Positions 9,191 through 18,517 of a stretch of DNA of 64,000 bases are shown one piece after another. Every line of letters begins with the position of its first letter. The stretch's first letter is position 1. Location of the stretch: contig JAICUB010000008.1 in assembly GCA_025936045.1 (NCBI GenBank), positions 117,389 through 181,388 on the forward strand, given 5' to 3'. The position numbers and the translations under genes are program-made. The notes below the pieces were generated by a model. The model ran no database searches. It saw only the letters and a program-made list of their open reading frames with translations, and had not been told where the DNA came from. The stretch is from Polyangiaceae bacterium (GTDB lineage Bacteria; Myxococcota_A; Polyangia; Polyangiales; Polyangiaceae).

Positions 9191-10424
9191 GCTTCTTCGT
9201 CCGGCCCGGCGTGAGCTTCTCGCTCCGCTCGACGGCGCGTGAAATGGCGTGTTCGCCGAAGCGCTCGGTGATGGCGTCGAGCGTGCGGCCGAGCTTGGTC
9301 TTCGGCTGCTTGAAGAGCTCGAGCTGCGCGCCGCCGCCCGACTCGAGGTTCGAAAGCGAAACCCCGAGCAAGCGTACGGGTTCGGCGAGCTTCGCCTCGT
9401 CCCACAGCTCGACGGCGACGTTGCGGATGACGGCGCCGTCGTTCGTGGCTTCGCGCAGGGTGCGGCTGCGCGTGACGAGCGGGTAGTACGGTTCGGTGCT
9501 CGCGCTCGAGTCGCGCGCTTCGCGGCGGCCGCGCGCGCGGCTGAGCTTCGCTTTGACGGTGACGGTGCGGCCGGCGTAGTCGTCGTGCCGCAGGCGCCGC
9601 GCGACGGCTTCGGAGTGAGCGGTGAGGGCCCCGGTCACGCGCGTGCGGTCGCTCACGTCGGTTTCGAAGGTGTTCTCTTCGCCGTAGGATTTTGGCTCCC
9701 GATAGGCCTGAACGGGACGCTCGTCCTCGCCGCGCGCGAGCCGTTGCAGCTCGTGCGCGCGCTCGCCGAGCTGCGACGCGAGCAGCGCGGGGTCGTAGCT
9801 CGAGAGGTCGCGGAAGGTCTCGATACCGAGCGAAGCGAGCTTGGCGCCGAGCACCGGCCCGACCCCCCACAACCTTCGAATCGGCAAGGGATCGACGAAG
9901 CTTCGCACGCCCGGCCGCTCCACGACGAGCAGTCCGTCCGGCTTACCGAGCGTGCACGCGAGCTTGGCGACGAGCTTGTTCGGTCCGAGTCCCACCGACA
10001 CGTTGAGCGCCGTCGCGTCGCGCACGGCGCGTTTCAGATCGGCGGCGAGCTTCTGCGGCTCGCCGAGGAGCCTGAGCGAGCCCGTGATGTCGAGGAACGC
10101 TTCGTCGAGCGCGATGGGCTCGATCTCCGGCGTGAAGCTCAGGAAGACCTCGTGCACCTGCGCGGACACGGCCGCGTAGTGCTCGATGTTCGACGGTAGG
10201 TAGACGCCGTCCGGGCAGAGCTCGCGCGCGCGAAAGCCGGGCATCGCCGAGCGCACCCCGAAGGTTCGCGCCTCGTACGACGCGGCGGCGACCACGCCGC
10301 GCTTCGACTGAGCGCCGACGATCACGGGCTTGCCGCGGAGCTCGGGATGGTCGCGCTGCTCGATGGACGCATAGAAAGCGTCCATGTCGGCATGCAGGAT
10401 CCAGCGCTCGCCCTGAGCATTCAC
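9180..10424 (-). CDS. dinB: DNA polymerase IV (Y-family)
   Basis: WILHADMDAFYASIEQRDHPELRGKPVIVG...SYEARTFGVRSAMP...IEPIALDEAFLDIT...SVGLGPNKLVAKLAC. GTG start chosen at VNAQGERWILHADMDAFYAS. Confidence 0.93.
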   Translation of the reverse strand: MNAQGERWILHADMDAFYASIEQRDHPELRGKPVIVGAQSKRGVVAAASYEARTFGVRSAMPGFRARELCPDGVYLPSNIEHYAAVSAQVHEVFLSFTPEIEPIALDEAFLDITGSLRLLGEPQKLAADLKRAVRDATALNVSVGLGPNKLVAKLACTLGKPDGLLVVERPGVRSFVDPLPIRRLWGVGPVLGAKLASLGIETFRDLSSYDPALLASQLGERAHELQRLARGEDERPVQAYREPKSYGEENTFETDVSDRTRVTGALTAHSEAVARRLRHDDYAGRTVTVKAKLSRARGRREARDSSASTEPYYPLVTRSRTLREATNDGAVIRNVAVELWDEAKLAEPVRLLGVSLSNLESGGGAQLELFKQPKTKLGRTLDAITERFGEHAISRAVERSEKLTPGRTKKRGT

Positions 10425-10505
10425 GGGTGGGACCGCGGATGGTAACCCGAGACCCCGGCCGTCGGCTTGGCAGCCGCGCTCGGCTGGTCTAACAACCGGC
10501 ACGTC

Positions 10506-11561
10506 ATGAAAAATCCCTGGATCCTCGTGACCGGCGCGACCGGACTCATCGGCGGCACCCTCGTTCGCAAGCTCGTGGAGCGCGGCGACAAGGTGAAGGC
10601 GTTCGTGCGCGCCGGTTCGGATTTGCGCGGCCTCGAAGGTCTGCCCGAGGATCTCTGCCAGCTCGCGTTCGGCGACGTGACGGTCGAGCACACCGTGTAC
10701 CGCGCGCTCGCGAGCTGCTCGCAGATTTATCATTGCGCCTCGACGTTCCAATACATGCCGCGCCACCCGCAGCAGGTGATCGACTCCGCCGTGCTCGGCA
10801 CGCGCGCGGTGTTCGAGGCCGCACGCCGGCGCGGGATCGAGAACTTGGTCGTCACGAGCAGCGCCGCCGTGCTCGGCACGATCTCGAAGCCGGAAACGAT
10901 GGACGAGACGCACGAGTTCAACCTCGTGGACGAGGAGCCGTACGTCGCGGCGAAGCTCGAGGCCGATCGCGTCGTTCAAGAGCTCGTCGCGGACGGCATG
11001 CCGATCGTCAGCGTGCTGCCCACGGCCGTCTTCGGCCCCGGCGACTACAAGCCGACGCCCAACGGCCAGAGCCTCGTCGAGTACCTGAAGCTCTCTCCCG
11101 GCCTCCACATGCCCGTCTCCGAGGGCGGTATTTCCGTGGTCGACGTGGAAGACGTGGCCATGGGTCACATCCGCGCCATGGAGGTCGGTGACGTCGGCGA
11201 GCGCTACCTCCTCGGCGGCGACAACGTCACCTTCACGCAGTTCTTCCAGCTACTCGCCGACATCACCGGTCTCGCCGAGCCGAGCGATCCGAAGGGACCG
11301 CTCACCATCGGCTTCATGGCGTGGGTGCTCGAGCTCTACGCGAAGTTCACGAATACGCCGCCCACGCTAACCGGGCGTCTCGCGCGCGACTACGCCCACT
11401 CCTACGTTTGGGTCACGAGTGAAAAGGCCGAGCAGGCGCTCGGCTACACGCACCGCCCCGCGCGTGAGACGCTCGCCCGCGCGGTCCGCTGGCTGCTCGA
11501 GCAACACATGGTGCCCGCGCCCGTCGCCGATCGCGTTCGGCTCGAGCTCAGGCCGGTGTGA
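10506..11561 (+). CDS. NAD-dependent epimerase / dihydroflavonol-4-reductase-like extended SDR
   Basis: WILVTGATGLIGGTLVRKLVERGDKVKAFVR; catalytic YVAAK. Confidence 0.88.
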   Translation: MKNPWILVTGATGLIGGTLVRKLVERGDKVKAFVRAGSDLRGLEGLPEDLCQLAFGDVTVEHTVYRALASCSQIYHCASTFQYMPRHPQQVIDSAVLGTRAVFEAARRRGIENLVVTSSAAVLGTISKPETMDETHEFNLVDEEPYVAAKLEADRVVQELVADGMPIVSVLPTAVFGPGDYKPTPNGQSLVEYLKLSPGLHMPVSEGGISVVDVEDVAMGHIRAMEVGDVGERYLLGGDNVTFTQFFQLLADITGLAEPSDPKGPLTIGFMAWVLELYAKFTNTPPTLTGRLARDYAHSYVWVTSEKAEQALGYTHRPARETLARAVRWLLEQHMVPAPVADRVRLELRPV

Positions 11562-12268
11562 GTACGGACGGGCAGCGATCGTCCGGGGCCGGCGCGGCAC
11601 TGGCTCTCGGCGCCGTAGCGGCTGCGATCGCGGCATTGCCGGACGTACGGCGAGTGTCGGCTGGGGGCTTGAGCCCCGGACTCGCCTGGGTGGCGCTCAC
11701 CGGAAGTACGGCGCTCGTCCTCGGTCCGCTGCTCGCGGCAGCGCGGTCACTACGAAACGACGCGGGCAGGACGCGAGCGGTGCTGCTCGGGGCCGCCCTT
11801 GGGACCCTGCCGCTGGCGGTGCTCGGCCAGGTCCTCAAGCTTCAGACGCACCACCGCCCGCTCGGCGCGGCGACCTTCGCGTTCTTGGGGCTCGGAGTCG
11901 TGCTCGGCTGCATTCTCGTGACGGTGCGTGTGCTCGCTTGGGCGAGTCGGGAGCCGACGTGGCCACATCGGATCGCGGGGCGCCTGCTCGTGCTCGCGGC
12001 CGGTATCAGCCTCTGCCTGCCGCTCCTGCGTGCGATCTCGGCAGAGGGTTACAACCACGGCGTCCTCGACGCGTGCCGCGTGGCCATCCTCGCCGCGCTC
12101 GCGTTTCGAGCACTCGATATCGCTCGTGTTCGATCGCTGGCCAGGCGTGCGGGTGTGTTGGCGTGGGTGGTTCTCGTCCTCGCCGGGCTGTTCGCCGGAC
12201 GCGGCGCCATGCGCGCGGCCGTTCGCGAGCGCGCCCCGGTCCTCGGCGGTCCCGTCGCATGGCTGTGA
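11558..12268 (+). CDS. multi-pass membrane protein of unknown function
   Basis: 236 aa with multiple hydrophobic segments; GTG start overlaps the upstream stop (GTGTGA). Confidence 0.6.
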   Translation: MSTDGQRSSGAGAALALGAVAAAIAALPDVRRVSAGGLSPGLAWVALTGSTALVLGPLLAAARSLRNDAGRTRAVLLGAALGTLPLAVLGQVLKLQTHHRPLGAATFAFLGLGVVLGCILVTVRVLAWASREPTWPHRIAGRLLVLAAGISLCLPLLRAISAEGYNHGVLDACRVAILAALAFRALDIARVRSLARRAGVLAWVVLVLAGLFAGRGAMRAAVRERAPVLGGPVAWL

Positions 12269-12354
12269 GAACATCACGCCTTCGAGTTGACTGAGCCGGG
12301 TCTCGTTCCTACATTTTTTGAACGTTAGGCGTCGCCCGAGGCGTCGCCGAGACC

Positions 12355-13590
12355 ATGGCTCGCGTCGTCTCGCGCTTTCTCCTGCTTCTCACGCTCCTCC
12401 TCTTCGGCGGCAGCGCGAGCGCAGTGGAAGACACGGCGAGCGAGCCCGCTCACGTGCGCACCGGCCACACCGAGATCAGCGGGCCGCGACCGAGCGCAAC
12501 CGAGCCACCGGTCGCCGATACCGGCCGTGACGCGCCGCCTCCGGCCGACGCACCCCGCGTCGCCGGTGAAGAACAGTTGAAGCTACCGCCCGTCGCGGCG
12601 GGGTTCAGTACCTACGACGGCGGGTGGTTTCACATCAGCTACTACCCGAGCTCGCGCGAGCGCATCGAGCCGCTCATCGTCGCCGCAGACGAAGCGAAGC
12701 GCAACCTCGAGGAATGGCTCGGCCGGCCAGTGCTCGCGAAGGTGCGCATCGACGTCGCGCGGACCCCCGGTGAGATGGCGACGCTCGCGCCGCGTGGCGC
12801 GCCGTACCCGGAGTACGCGTCGGGCGTCGCGTACTCGGAGCTCGGCCTCGTGTTGCTCACGCTGACCCCGCGCTTCCCGAACGAAAATTTCGATTTGGCA
12901 CAGGTTTTCCGCCACGAGCTCGCGCACGTCGCGCTGGCGGACGCCGTCGGGCCGCACCCGATCCCTCGCTGGTTCAACGAGGGTTTCGCGGTGACGGCGT
13001 CGGGTGAGACGTCGTTCGAGCGCATGGGTACGCTCATGAGCGCGACGCTGTCGGATCGCCTGTTGCCGCTGAGCCAGGTCGAACGCTCGTTCCCGAGCGA
13101 CGAGAACAAAGCGTCCATCGCGTATGCGGAAGCAGCGGACGTCGTTCGCTTTCTCATCCGCCGCGAGGATCGCCACCGCTTCCGCGCGCTCGTGGCTGAG
13201 CTCGGACAGGGCCGCACGCTCGACACGGCGGCGCGTGAAGCGTACGGCGTCGATCTCGTCAGCCTCGAGCACGAATGGCGTGAAGAAGTAGCGAAGCGCT
13301 ACACGTTTTGGCCGATCCTATGCAGCGGTACCGTGATCTGGGCAGGCATGATCGGCCTTTTCGTATGGGGCTGGCGCCGGCGCCGGACTCGCTCGCGCGC
13401 GACGCTCGCGCGTTGGGCGCGGGACGAAGCGCGCGAGGACGACGTGCGCCGGCTCGACGAAAACGCGCGAATCCACATCGTGCTCCAGCGAGCGCCGAGC
13501 GAGATCACGACGCCGATCCCCACCGCCCCCGCGAGTGAAATCGAGGTGCCGCGCGTGCAGCACGACGGCACCTGGCACACGCTGCACTGA
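12355..13590 (+). CDS. peptidase MA-like gluzincin metallopeptidase with C-terminal TM anchor
   Basis: Signal peptide; FRHELAHVALADAVGPHPIPRWFNEGFAV (HExxH with a downstream E); TM segment ILCSGTVIWAGMIGLFVWGWRRRR. Confidence 0.83.
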   Translation: MARVVSRFLLLLTLLLFGGSASAVEDTASEPAHVRTGHTEISGPRPSATEPPVADTGRDAPPPADAPRVAGEEQLKLPPVAAGFSTYDGGWFHISYYPSSRERIEPLIVAADEAKRNLEEWLGRPVLAKVRIDVARTPGEMATLAPRGAPYPEYASGVAYSELGLVLLTLTPRFPNENFDLAQVFRHELAHVALADAVGPHPIPRWFNEGFAVTASGETSFERMGTLMSATLSDRLLPLSQVERSFPSDENKASIAYAEAADVVRFLIRREDRHRFRALVAELGQGRTLDTAAREAYGVDLVSLEHEWREEVAKRYTFWPILCSGTVIWAGMIGLFVWGWRRRRTRSRATLARWARDEAREDDVRRLDENARIHIVLQRAPSEITTPIPTAPASEIEVPRVQHDGTWHTLH

Positions 13591-13608
13591 CGGCGCGCGC
13601 TCGCGCCG
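13591..13608. terminator. hairpin directly after the stop codon, between convergent genes
   Basis: cggcgcg-cgct-cgcgccg, 7-bp perfect stem just after TGA of the peptidase gene, before the convergent SDR gene at 13619. Confidence 0.4.
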
Positions 13609-13618
13609 GTCCGGCCGT

Positions 13619-14440
13619 TCAGCCCTTCGCGGCGAGTTTCCCGGGCACGCGACCGAGCCGGCGCATGGTGCGCGCTGCGGCTCGCGTCACGAGACCGTGC
13701 GGTAGCAGGCGCGCCGCGAACGACTGGAGCCCGTTCACGAGGCCGGGCGTGTAGAGGTGCTCGCCGCGCTCGTAGGCGGCGAGCCCCCGCTCGACGGTGC
13801 GGTTCGGCGTGAGCACGGCGAGGGGTATCGCAGGCCCCTCGAAGCCGGCGGCAGCTTGAAACCCGGTGTGCACCGGGCCCGGACACAGCGCCATCACGCG
13901 CACGCCGCTGCCCTCGAGCTCGGCCGCGAGCGCCAGCGTGAAGCTCACGACGAACGCTTTCGTCGCGGCGTACGTAGCCATGAACGGCACCGGCTGAAAC
14001 GCGGCGGTCGAAGCTACGTTGAGCACGCCGCCGTCACGCGCCGCGATCATGCCGCCGACGAGTCCGCGCGTGAGACGCACGATCGACGCGACGTTGAGCT
14101 CCACCATCGCCGCTTCGCGCGCCGCGTCCAGGTCGGCGAAGGCGCCCGCGCTGCCGAACCCCGCGTTGTTGACGAGGTGCGAGACGTTGAGCTCGCGCTC
14201 GCGCAGCGCCGCGAGCAGCCGGTCGGCGCCGTCCGGGTGCGAAAGGTCGGCGGGGACGACCTCCGCGCGGGTGCCGTTCACGCGCGTGAGGTCCGCCGCG
14301 AGGTTTCGCAGCCGCTCCTCTCGCCGAGCGGTGAGCACGAGGTGGGCGCCCCGCTGTGCGAGGCGTTTGGCGAGCTCCTCTCCGAGCCCGGAGGAGGCTC
14401 CGGTGACGAGGACCCAGCGATTCGAGAAGACCGCGCTCAT
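13619..14440 (-). CDS. short-chain dehydrogenase/reductase
   Basis: VLVTGASSGLGEELAKRLAQRGAHLVLTARR...NNAG...YAATKAF (Rossmann TGxxxGxG, YxxxK). Confidence 0.9.
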   Translation of the reverse strand: MSAVFSNRWVLVTGASSGLGEELAKRLAQRGAHLVLTARREERLRNLAADLTRVNGTRAEVVPADLSHPDGADRLLAALRERELNVSHLVNNAGFGSAGAFADLDAAREAAMVELNVASIVRLTRGLVGGMIAARDGGVLNVASTAAFQPVPFMATYAATKAFVVSFTLALAAELEGSGVRVMALCPGPVHTGFQAAAGFEGPAIPLAVLTPNRTVERGLAAYERGEHLYTPGLVNGLQSFAARLLPHGLVTRAAARTMRRLGRVPGKLAAKG

Positions 14441-14549
14441 TGAAGCTAGATTCCAGCACAACTCGCCCGGAGCCGGCAGCCCGTCGAGTCATACAATCGT
14501 CACCTGTTCGGCATACGCGCGCCCTCGCGAAATCTGCACCGGTCAATCG

Positions 14550-15111
14550 GTGCGGGCATTCGGTCGTCGCAGCCTCCTCGGCTGGCTCTGCCTGAGCGGT
14601 GTCGCCTGCTCCAACGAGGGCGTCGTCACCCTGAACGGCGCGGGCGCGACCTTTGCCTACCCGCTGTATTCGAAGTGGATCGCGGAGTATTGCGCGCAGA
14701 CTCCGTCGGTTCGGATGAACTACCAGTCGCTCGGCTCCGGCGCGGGCGTTCGGCAGATCGTCGCGCACACGGTCGACTTCGGCGCGACCGACGTGCCGGC
14801 CGAGCCCGACGAGACGCGCGACGCCGCCGGTCCGCTCGTCGAAATCCCCGCCGCGGTCGGCTCGGTGGTGTTGAGCTACAACTTGCCCGAGCCTCGGGGC
14901 GCCGCACGACACGTACCTCGTACTCTACGAAGACAACGCGGACGCGCGCCGCGGTGCCGCGCTCGCCTCGTTCGTGTGGTGGGCGGTGCACGACGGCCAG
15001 CGCCTCACGCGCGCGCTCGATTACGCTCCGCTGCCCGCGACGGTCGTCGCCGAAGTCGAAGCGAAGATTCGCGCGCTCGAAGCCGGCGACAAGCCGGCGC
15101 TCGCACGCTGA
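14550..15111 (+). pseudogene. pstS: PstS-like phosphate-binding lipoprotein, internally deleted and frameshifted remnant
   Basis: N-part: lipobox LSGVAC then VVTLNGAGATFAYPLYSKWIAEYC...MNYQSLGSGAGVRQIVAHTVDFGATDVPAEP...VGSVVLSYNLPEP. After a frame change near 14890 the C-part reads GAPHDTYLVLYEDNADARRGAALASFVWWAVHDGQRLTRALDYAPLPATVVAEVEAKIRAL*. The central ~170 aa of a normal PstS are missing. Confidence 0.8.
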
Positions 15112-15130
15112 ACGGCGCCGCGCGGCGAGC

Positions 15131-16042
15131 TCAGTTGCACTGATTGACGATCTTCCACTTCGACGTGTCGGTGCCGGTGCCCGGCGTTTGCGCCGTGCAG
15201 TTGGCGACGCACTCGAAGAGCATTTCGCGGCCCGTGATGCAGCCCGCCGTTCCGACCGCGCACGTGGCGAGACACTGGTCGCCCGCCATGTACCCGTAGC
15301 CCGCGCAGAAGTCGCTCGCGTCTTTGCAGCTCGTCGGCACCGCGGGCGGATCGCAGCTGCTCGTGCCGCTGCCCGCCGTGCCGCTCGTGCCCGAGCCTCC
15401 CGTGCCTTGGCCGGCGGCGCCGCTCGTGCTGCCGCCGCTGCCCGGGCCGCCGCCCGTCGACTTGCCGCCTGCCCCGCCCACGCCCGTGCTGCCGCCTGTC
15501 CCGCCAACGCCCGTGCTGCCGCCTGCCCCGCCCACGCCCGTGCTGCCGCCCTTGCCGCCCGCGCCCGCCGCATTCATGCCGGCGGAGCCGCCGAACGCGT
15601 TCGCGCGGCCTGCCGAACCGCCCGTCGCTGCTCCGGCACCACCGCCCGTGCCGGCGCCGGCCATGGTGCTCCCGCCGCGGCCCGAGCCGCCCTTCCCCGA
15701 GCCACCGGAGCCGCCCGTTCCCAGTTTGCCGCTCGAGCCGCCGCTGCCACCGGAGCCCGCCATCGCGGCGCCGCCCGTGCCCGACGTTCCACCGCTGCCG
15801 CTCGTCGAGCCGCCGGTCCCCCCCATCGGTCCGGCGCTGCCGGAGCCGTCGCCGCCCGTGCCGCCATCGCCGCCCGTGCTCGCTCCGCCGGACCCGAGCG
15901 GCGACATGCTGAAGCTTCCCGGAGTGGGATCCTCCGTCGCCGTGGCGCACGCGGCCGCGACGAGAGCGAGAGTCATGATCAGGCGAGAATGCGAGAGCAC
16001 GCTAGTCTCGAACTTAGCATCTCGCTCGGCACACACGCGCAC
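15131..16042 (-). CDS. lipoprotein with ~180-aa Gly/Ser/Thr-rich linker and small Cys-rich C-terminal domain
   Basis: LALVAAACATA lipobox; low-complexity GGSTGVGGAGG repeats; C-term CDPPAVPTSCKDASDFCAGYGYMAGDQCLATCAVGTAGCITGREMLFECVANC. Confidence 0.75.
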   Translation of the reverse strand: MRVCAERDAKFETSVLSHSRLIMTLALVAAACATATEDPTPGSFSMSPLGSGGASTGGDGGTGGDGSGSAGPMGGTGGSTSGSGGTSGTGGAAMAGSGGSGGSSGKLGTGGSGGSGKGGSGRGGSTMAGAGTGGGAGAATGGSAGRANAFGGSAGMNAAGAGGKGGSTGVGGAGGSTGVGGTGGSTGVGGAGGKSTGGGPGSGGSTSGAAGQGTGGSGTSGTAGSGTSSCDPPAVPTSCKDASDFCAGYGYMAGDQCLATCAVGTAGCITGREMLFECVANCTAQTPGTGTDTSKWKIVNQCN

Positions 16043-16075
16043 GCGTGCATGCGATTTGTACGACTCCGGCGCGGG

Positions 16076-17203
16076 TTAGCGCGGGAAGGCGTACTTCTGC
16101 GCACACCAGCGCAGCCAGTGATCGGCGAGCACGAGCGCGACCATCGCTTCACCCATCGGCACGAAGCGCGGCAAGAGACACGGATCGTGGCGGCCGCGCG
16201 TGCGAATCGTCGTCGGCTCGCTGCTCGTCGTCACCGTCTCTTGCTCGCGCGGCAAGCTGCTCGTCGGTTTGATCGCGGCGCGGAGCACGATGGGCATGCC
16301 GGAGGAAATGCCCCCGAGCATGCCGCCGTGGCGGTTCGTGCGTGTCTGCACGCGCCGCGCGGCGCCCGCGCCTTCGGCGAAGAAGGCATCGTTGTTTTCG
16401 CTGCCGCGCAGCGTGGCGCAGCCGAAGCCCACGCCGTATTCGACGCCGAGTACGGCGGGCAAGCTGAAGAGCGCCTTCGCGAGATCGGCCTTGAGCTTGT
16501 CGAACACGGGCTCGCCGAGCCCCGCTGGCACGCCCGTCGCGACGAGCTCGCTCACGCCGCCGATCGAATCTTGATCTTTGCGCAGCGTTTCGATGAGCTC
16601 GATCATGCGTGGGACACAGGCATGGTCGGGACAGCGCACGATGTTCGGGCCGCCGTCGGGCAGCTTTTCGACCTGTGCGAGGGTGACGGCGCTCGGGTCG
16701 TCGACCTGGGCGACGATGTCACCGACTTGCTTCACGTAGCCGACGACGCGCCCGCCGAAGCCGCGCTCGAGCACCTTCTTCGCGACGACGCCCGCGGCGA
16801 CGCGCGCCACCGTTTCACGCGCGCTCGAGCGGCCGCCGCCGCGGTAGTCGCGACGGCCGTATTTTTGGTCGAACGTGAAGTCGGCGTGACCGGGACGGTA
16901 CTTGTCTTTGATCGCGTCGTAGTCGCGGCTCTTCTGATCCTGATTGCGGACGAGGATGGCGATGCTCGTGCCCGTGGTCTCGCCCTCGAAGACGCCCGCG
17001 AGGATTTCGGGCTCGTCCGCTTCGTTGCGCTGAGTGACGATGTGGCTCTGGCCGGGTTTGCGCCGGCCGAGATCGACCAGCAGATCCTCGACGGTGAGCG
17101 GAATGCCCGCGGGGCAGCCGTCGATGACGACGACGTTGCCAGGACCGTGCGACTCGCCGGCGGTCGTCACGCGGAAGGCTTGCCCGAAGCTATTTCCAGA
17201 CAT
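16076..17203 (-). CDS. aroC: chorismate synthase
   Basis: FRVTTAGESHGPGNVVVIDGCPAGIPL...RPGHADFTFDQKYGRRDYRGGGRSSARETVARVAAG...NRHGGMLGGISSGMPIVLR. Confidence 0.96.
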   Translation of the reverse strand: MSGNSFGQAFRVTTAGESHGPGNVVVIDGCPAGIPLTVEDLLVDLGRRKPGQSHIVTQRNEADEPEILAGVFEGETTGTSIAILVRNQDQKSRDYDAIKDKYRPGHADFTFDQKYGRRDYRGGGRSSARETVARVAAGVVAKKVLERGFGGRVVGYVKQVGDIVAQVDDPSAVTLAQVEKLPDGGPNIVRCPDHACVPRMIELIETLRKDQDSIGGVSELVATGVPAGLGEPVFDKLKADLAKALFSLPAVLGVEYGVGFGCATLRGSENNDAFFAEGAGAARRVQTRTNRHGGMLGGISSGMPIVLRAAIKPTSSLPREQETVTTSSEPTTIRTRGRHDPCLLPRFVPMGEAMVALVLADHWLRWCAQKYAFPR

Positions 17204-17298
17204 CTCACGCTCGAGTTTCGCACGCCGAGAGCACGGTTGCTACTATCGGTGACTCGCTGCTTCCAAGACCATTCAACTCGAGACGACGGCTCACACTC

Positions 17299-18447
17299 AT
17301 GACTCCTCTCACGACTTTGAGCGACGACGAGCGATTGTTCTTCGACACCGTGCTCGGCTTCGCGAACGAGCGCATCGCGCCGAAGGTGTCCGCGATGGAC
17401 GCGGCGAGCACGCTGGAGCCCGCGGTGCTCGCCGGGCTCTTCGAGCTCGGTCTCATGGGCATCGAAACGCCGGCGGAGCGCGGCGGCGGCGGCTCGAGCT
17501 TTTTCAACGCCATCCTCGCCGTGCAGGCGCTCGCGCGTGTCGACCCCGCCGTGTCCGTCGTGGTCGACGTTCAGAACACGCTCGTGAACAACGCGCTCTT
17601 GCGCTGGGGCACGGACGCGCAGAAGGGCCGCTATTTGCCGAGGCTCGCGAGCGAGTGGGTCGGCTCTTACGCGCTCAGCGAGGCGGGCTCCGGCTCCGAC
17701 GCCTTCGCGCTGAAGACGCGCGCCGAGCGGCGCGGCGATCGCTGGATCCTGAACGGCCGGAAGCTCTGGATCACGAACGCCGCGGAGAGCTCGCTGTTCG
17801 TCGTGTTCGCGAACGCCGATCCGGCGCAGGGCTACAAGGGCATCACGGCGTTTCTAGTCGAGCGCGACTGCCCCGGGTTTGCGGTCGGCAAGAAGGAGCA
17901 CAAGCTCGGCATTCGCGCGTCGAGCACGTGCGAGCTCTTGCTCGACGATTGCGAGGTGCCCGAAGACAACGTGCTCGGCGAGCTCGGTCGCGGCTACAAA
18001 ATCGCAATTCTCACGCTGAACGAGGGGCGCATCGGCATCGGCGCGCAGATGCTCGGCCTCGCGGAGGGCGCGCTCGGCCACGCGCTCACGCACGTCCGGC
18101 AGCGCCGGCAGTTCGGCAAGGCGATCGTGGAGTTTCAGGGCGTGGAGTTTCAGCTCGCGCGCATGGCGATGGAAATCGAAGCCGCGCGTCTCCTCGTCTA
18201 CAACGCGGCGCGCCTCAAGGACGCCGGTAAGGATTTCGTGAACGAAGCCGCGATGGCGAAGCTCTTTGCGTCCGAGGTCGCGGAGCGCACGGCGTCACAA
18301 GCGATCGATCTGATGGGCGGCGTCGGGTTTACGCAGGAGTTCCCCGCGGAGAAGCTCTATCGCGACGCGAAGATCGGGAAGATCTACGAAGGCACGACGA
18401 ACATGCAGCTGCAGACGATCGCGAAGGGCTTGGCCTCGAAGTCTTGA
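17299..18447 (+). CDS. acyl-CoA dehydrogenase
   Basis: YALSEAGSGSDAFALKTRAERRGDRWILNGRKLWITNA...RQRRQFGKAIVEFQGVEFQLA...DLMGGVGFTQEFPAEKLYRDAKIGKIYEGTTNMQL. Confidence 0.95.
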   Translation: MTPLTTLSDDERLFFDTVLGFANERIAPKVSAMDAASTLEPAVLAGLFELGLMGIETPAERGGGGSSFFNAILAVQALARVDPAVSVVVDVQNTLVNNALLRWGTDAQKGRYLPRLASEWVGSYALSEAGSGSDAFALKTRAERRGDRWILNGRKLWITNAAESSLFVVFANADPAQGYKGITAFLVERDCPGFAVGKKEHKLGIRASSTCELLLDDCEVPEDNVLGELGRGYKIAILTLNEGRIGIGAQMLGLAEGALGHALTHVRQRRQFGKAIVEFQGVEFQLARMAMEIEAARLLVYNAARLKDAGKDFVNEAAMAKLFASEVAERTASQAIDLMGGVGFTQEFPAEKLYRDAKIGKIYEGTTNMQLQTIAKGLASKS

Positions 18448-18517
18448 ACTGACGCCGCCCGCGCCCGCTTTCGCCGCGTTTTTGGTGAGATCTCCCCGCG
18501 CGCGCTACACTTTCTAG

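Noticed and set aside
14626-15573. Ala/Arg-rich ORF on the minus strand
   Set aside because: Frame-shifted reading of the Gly-rich linker repeat and pstS antisense.
14675-17302. 875-aa plus-strand ORF
   Set aside because: Spans the pstS remnant, the antisense of a Gly-rich lipoprotein and the antisense of aroC; composition is shadow-like.
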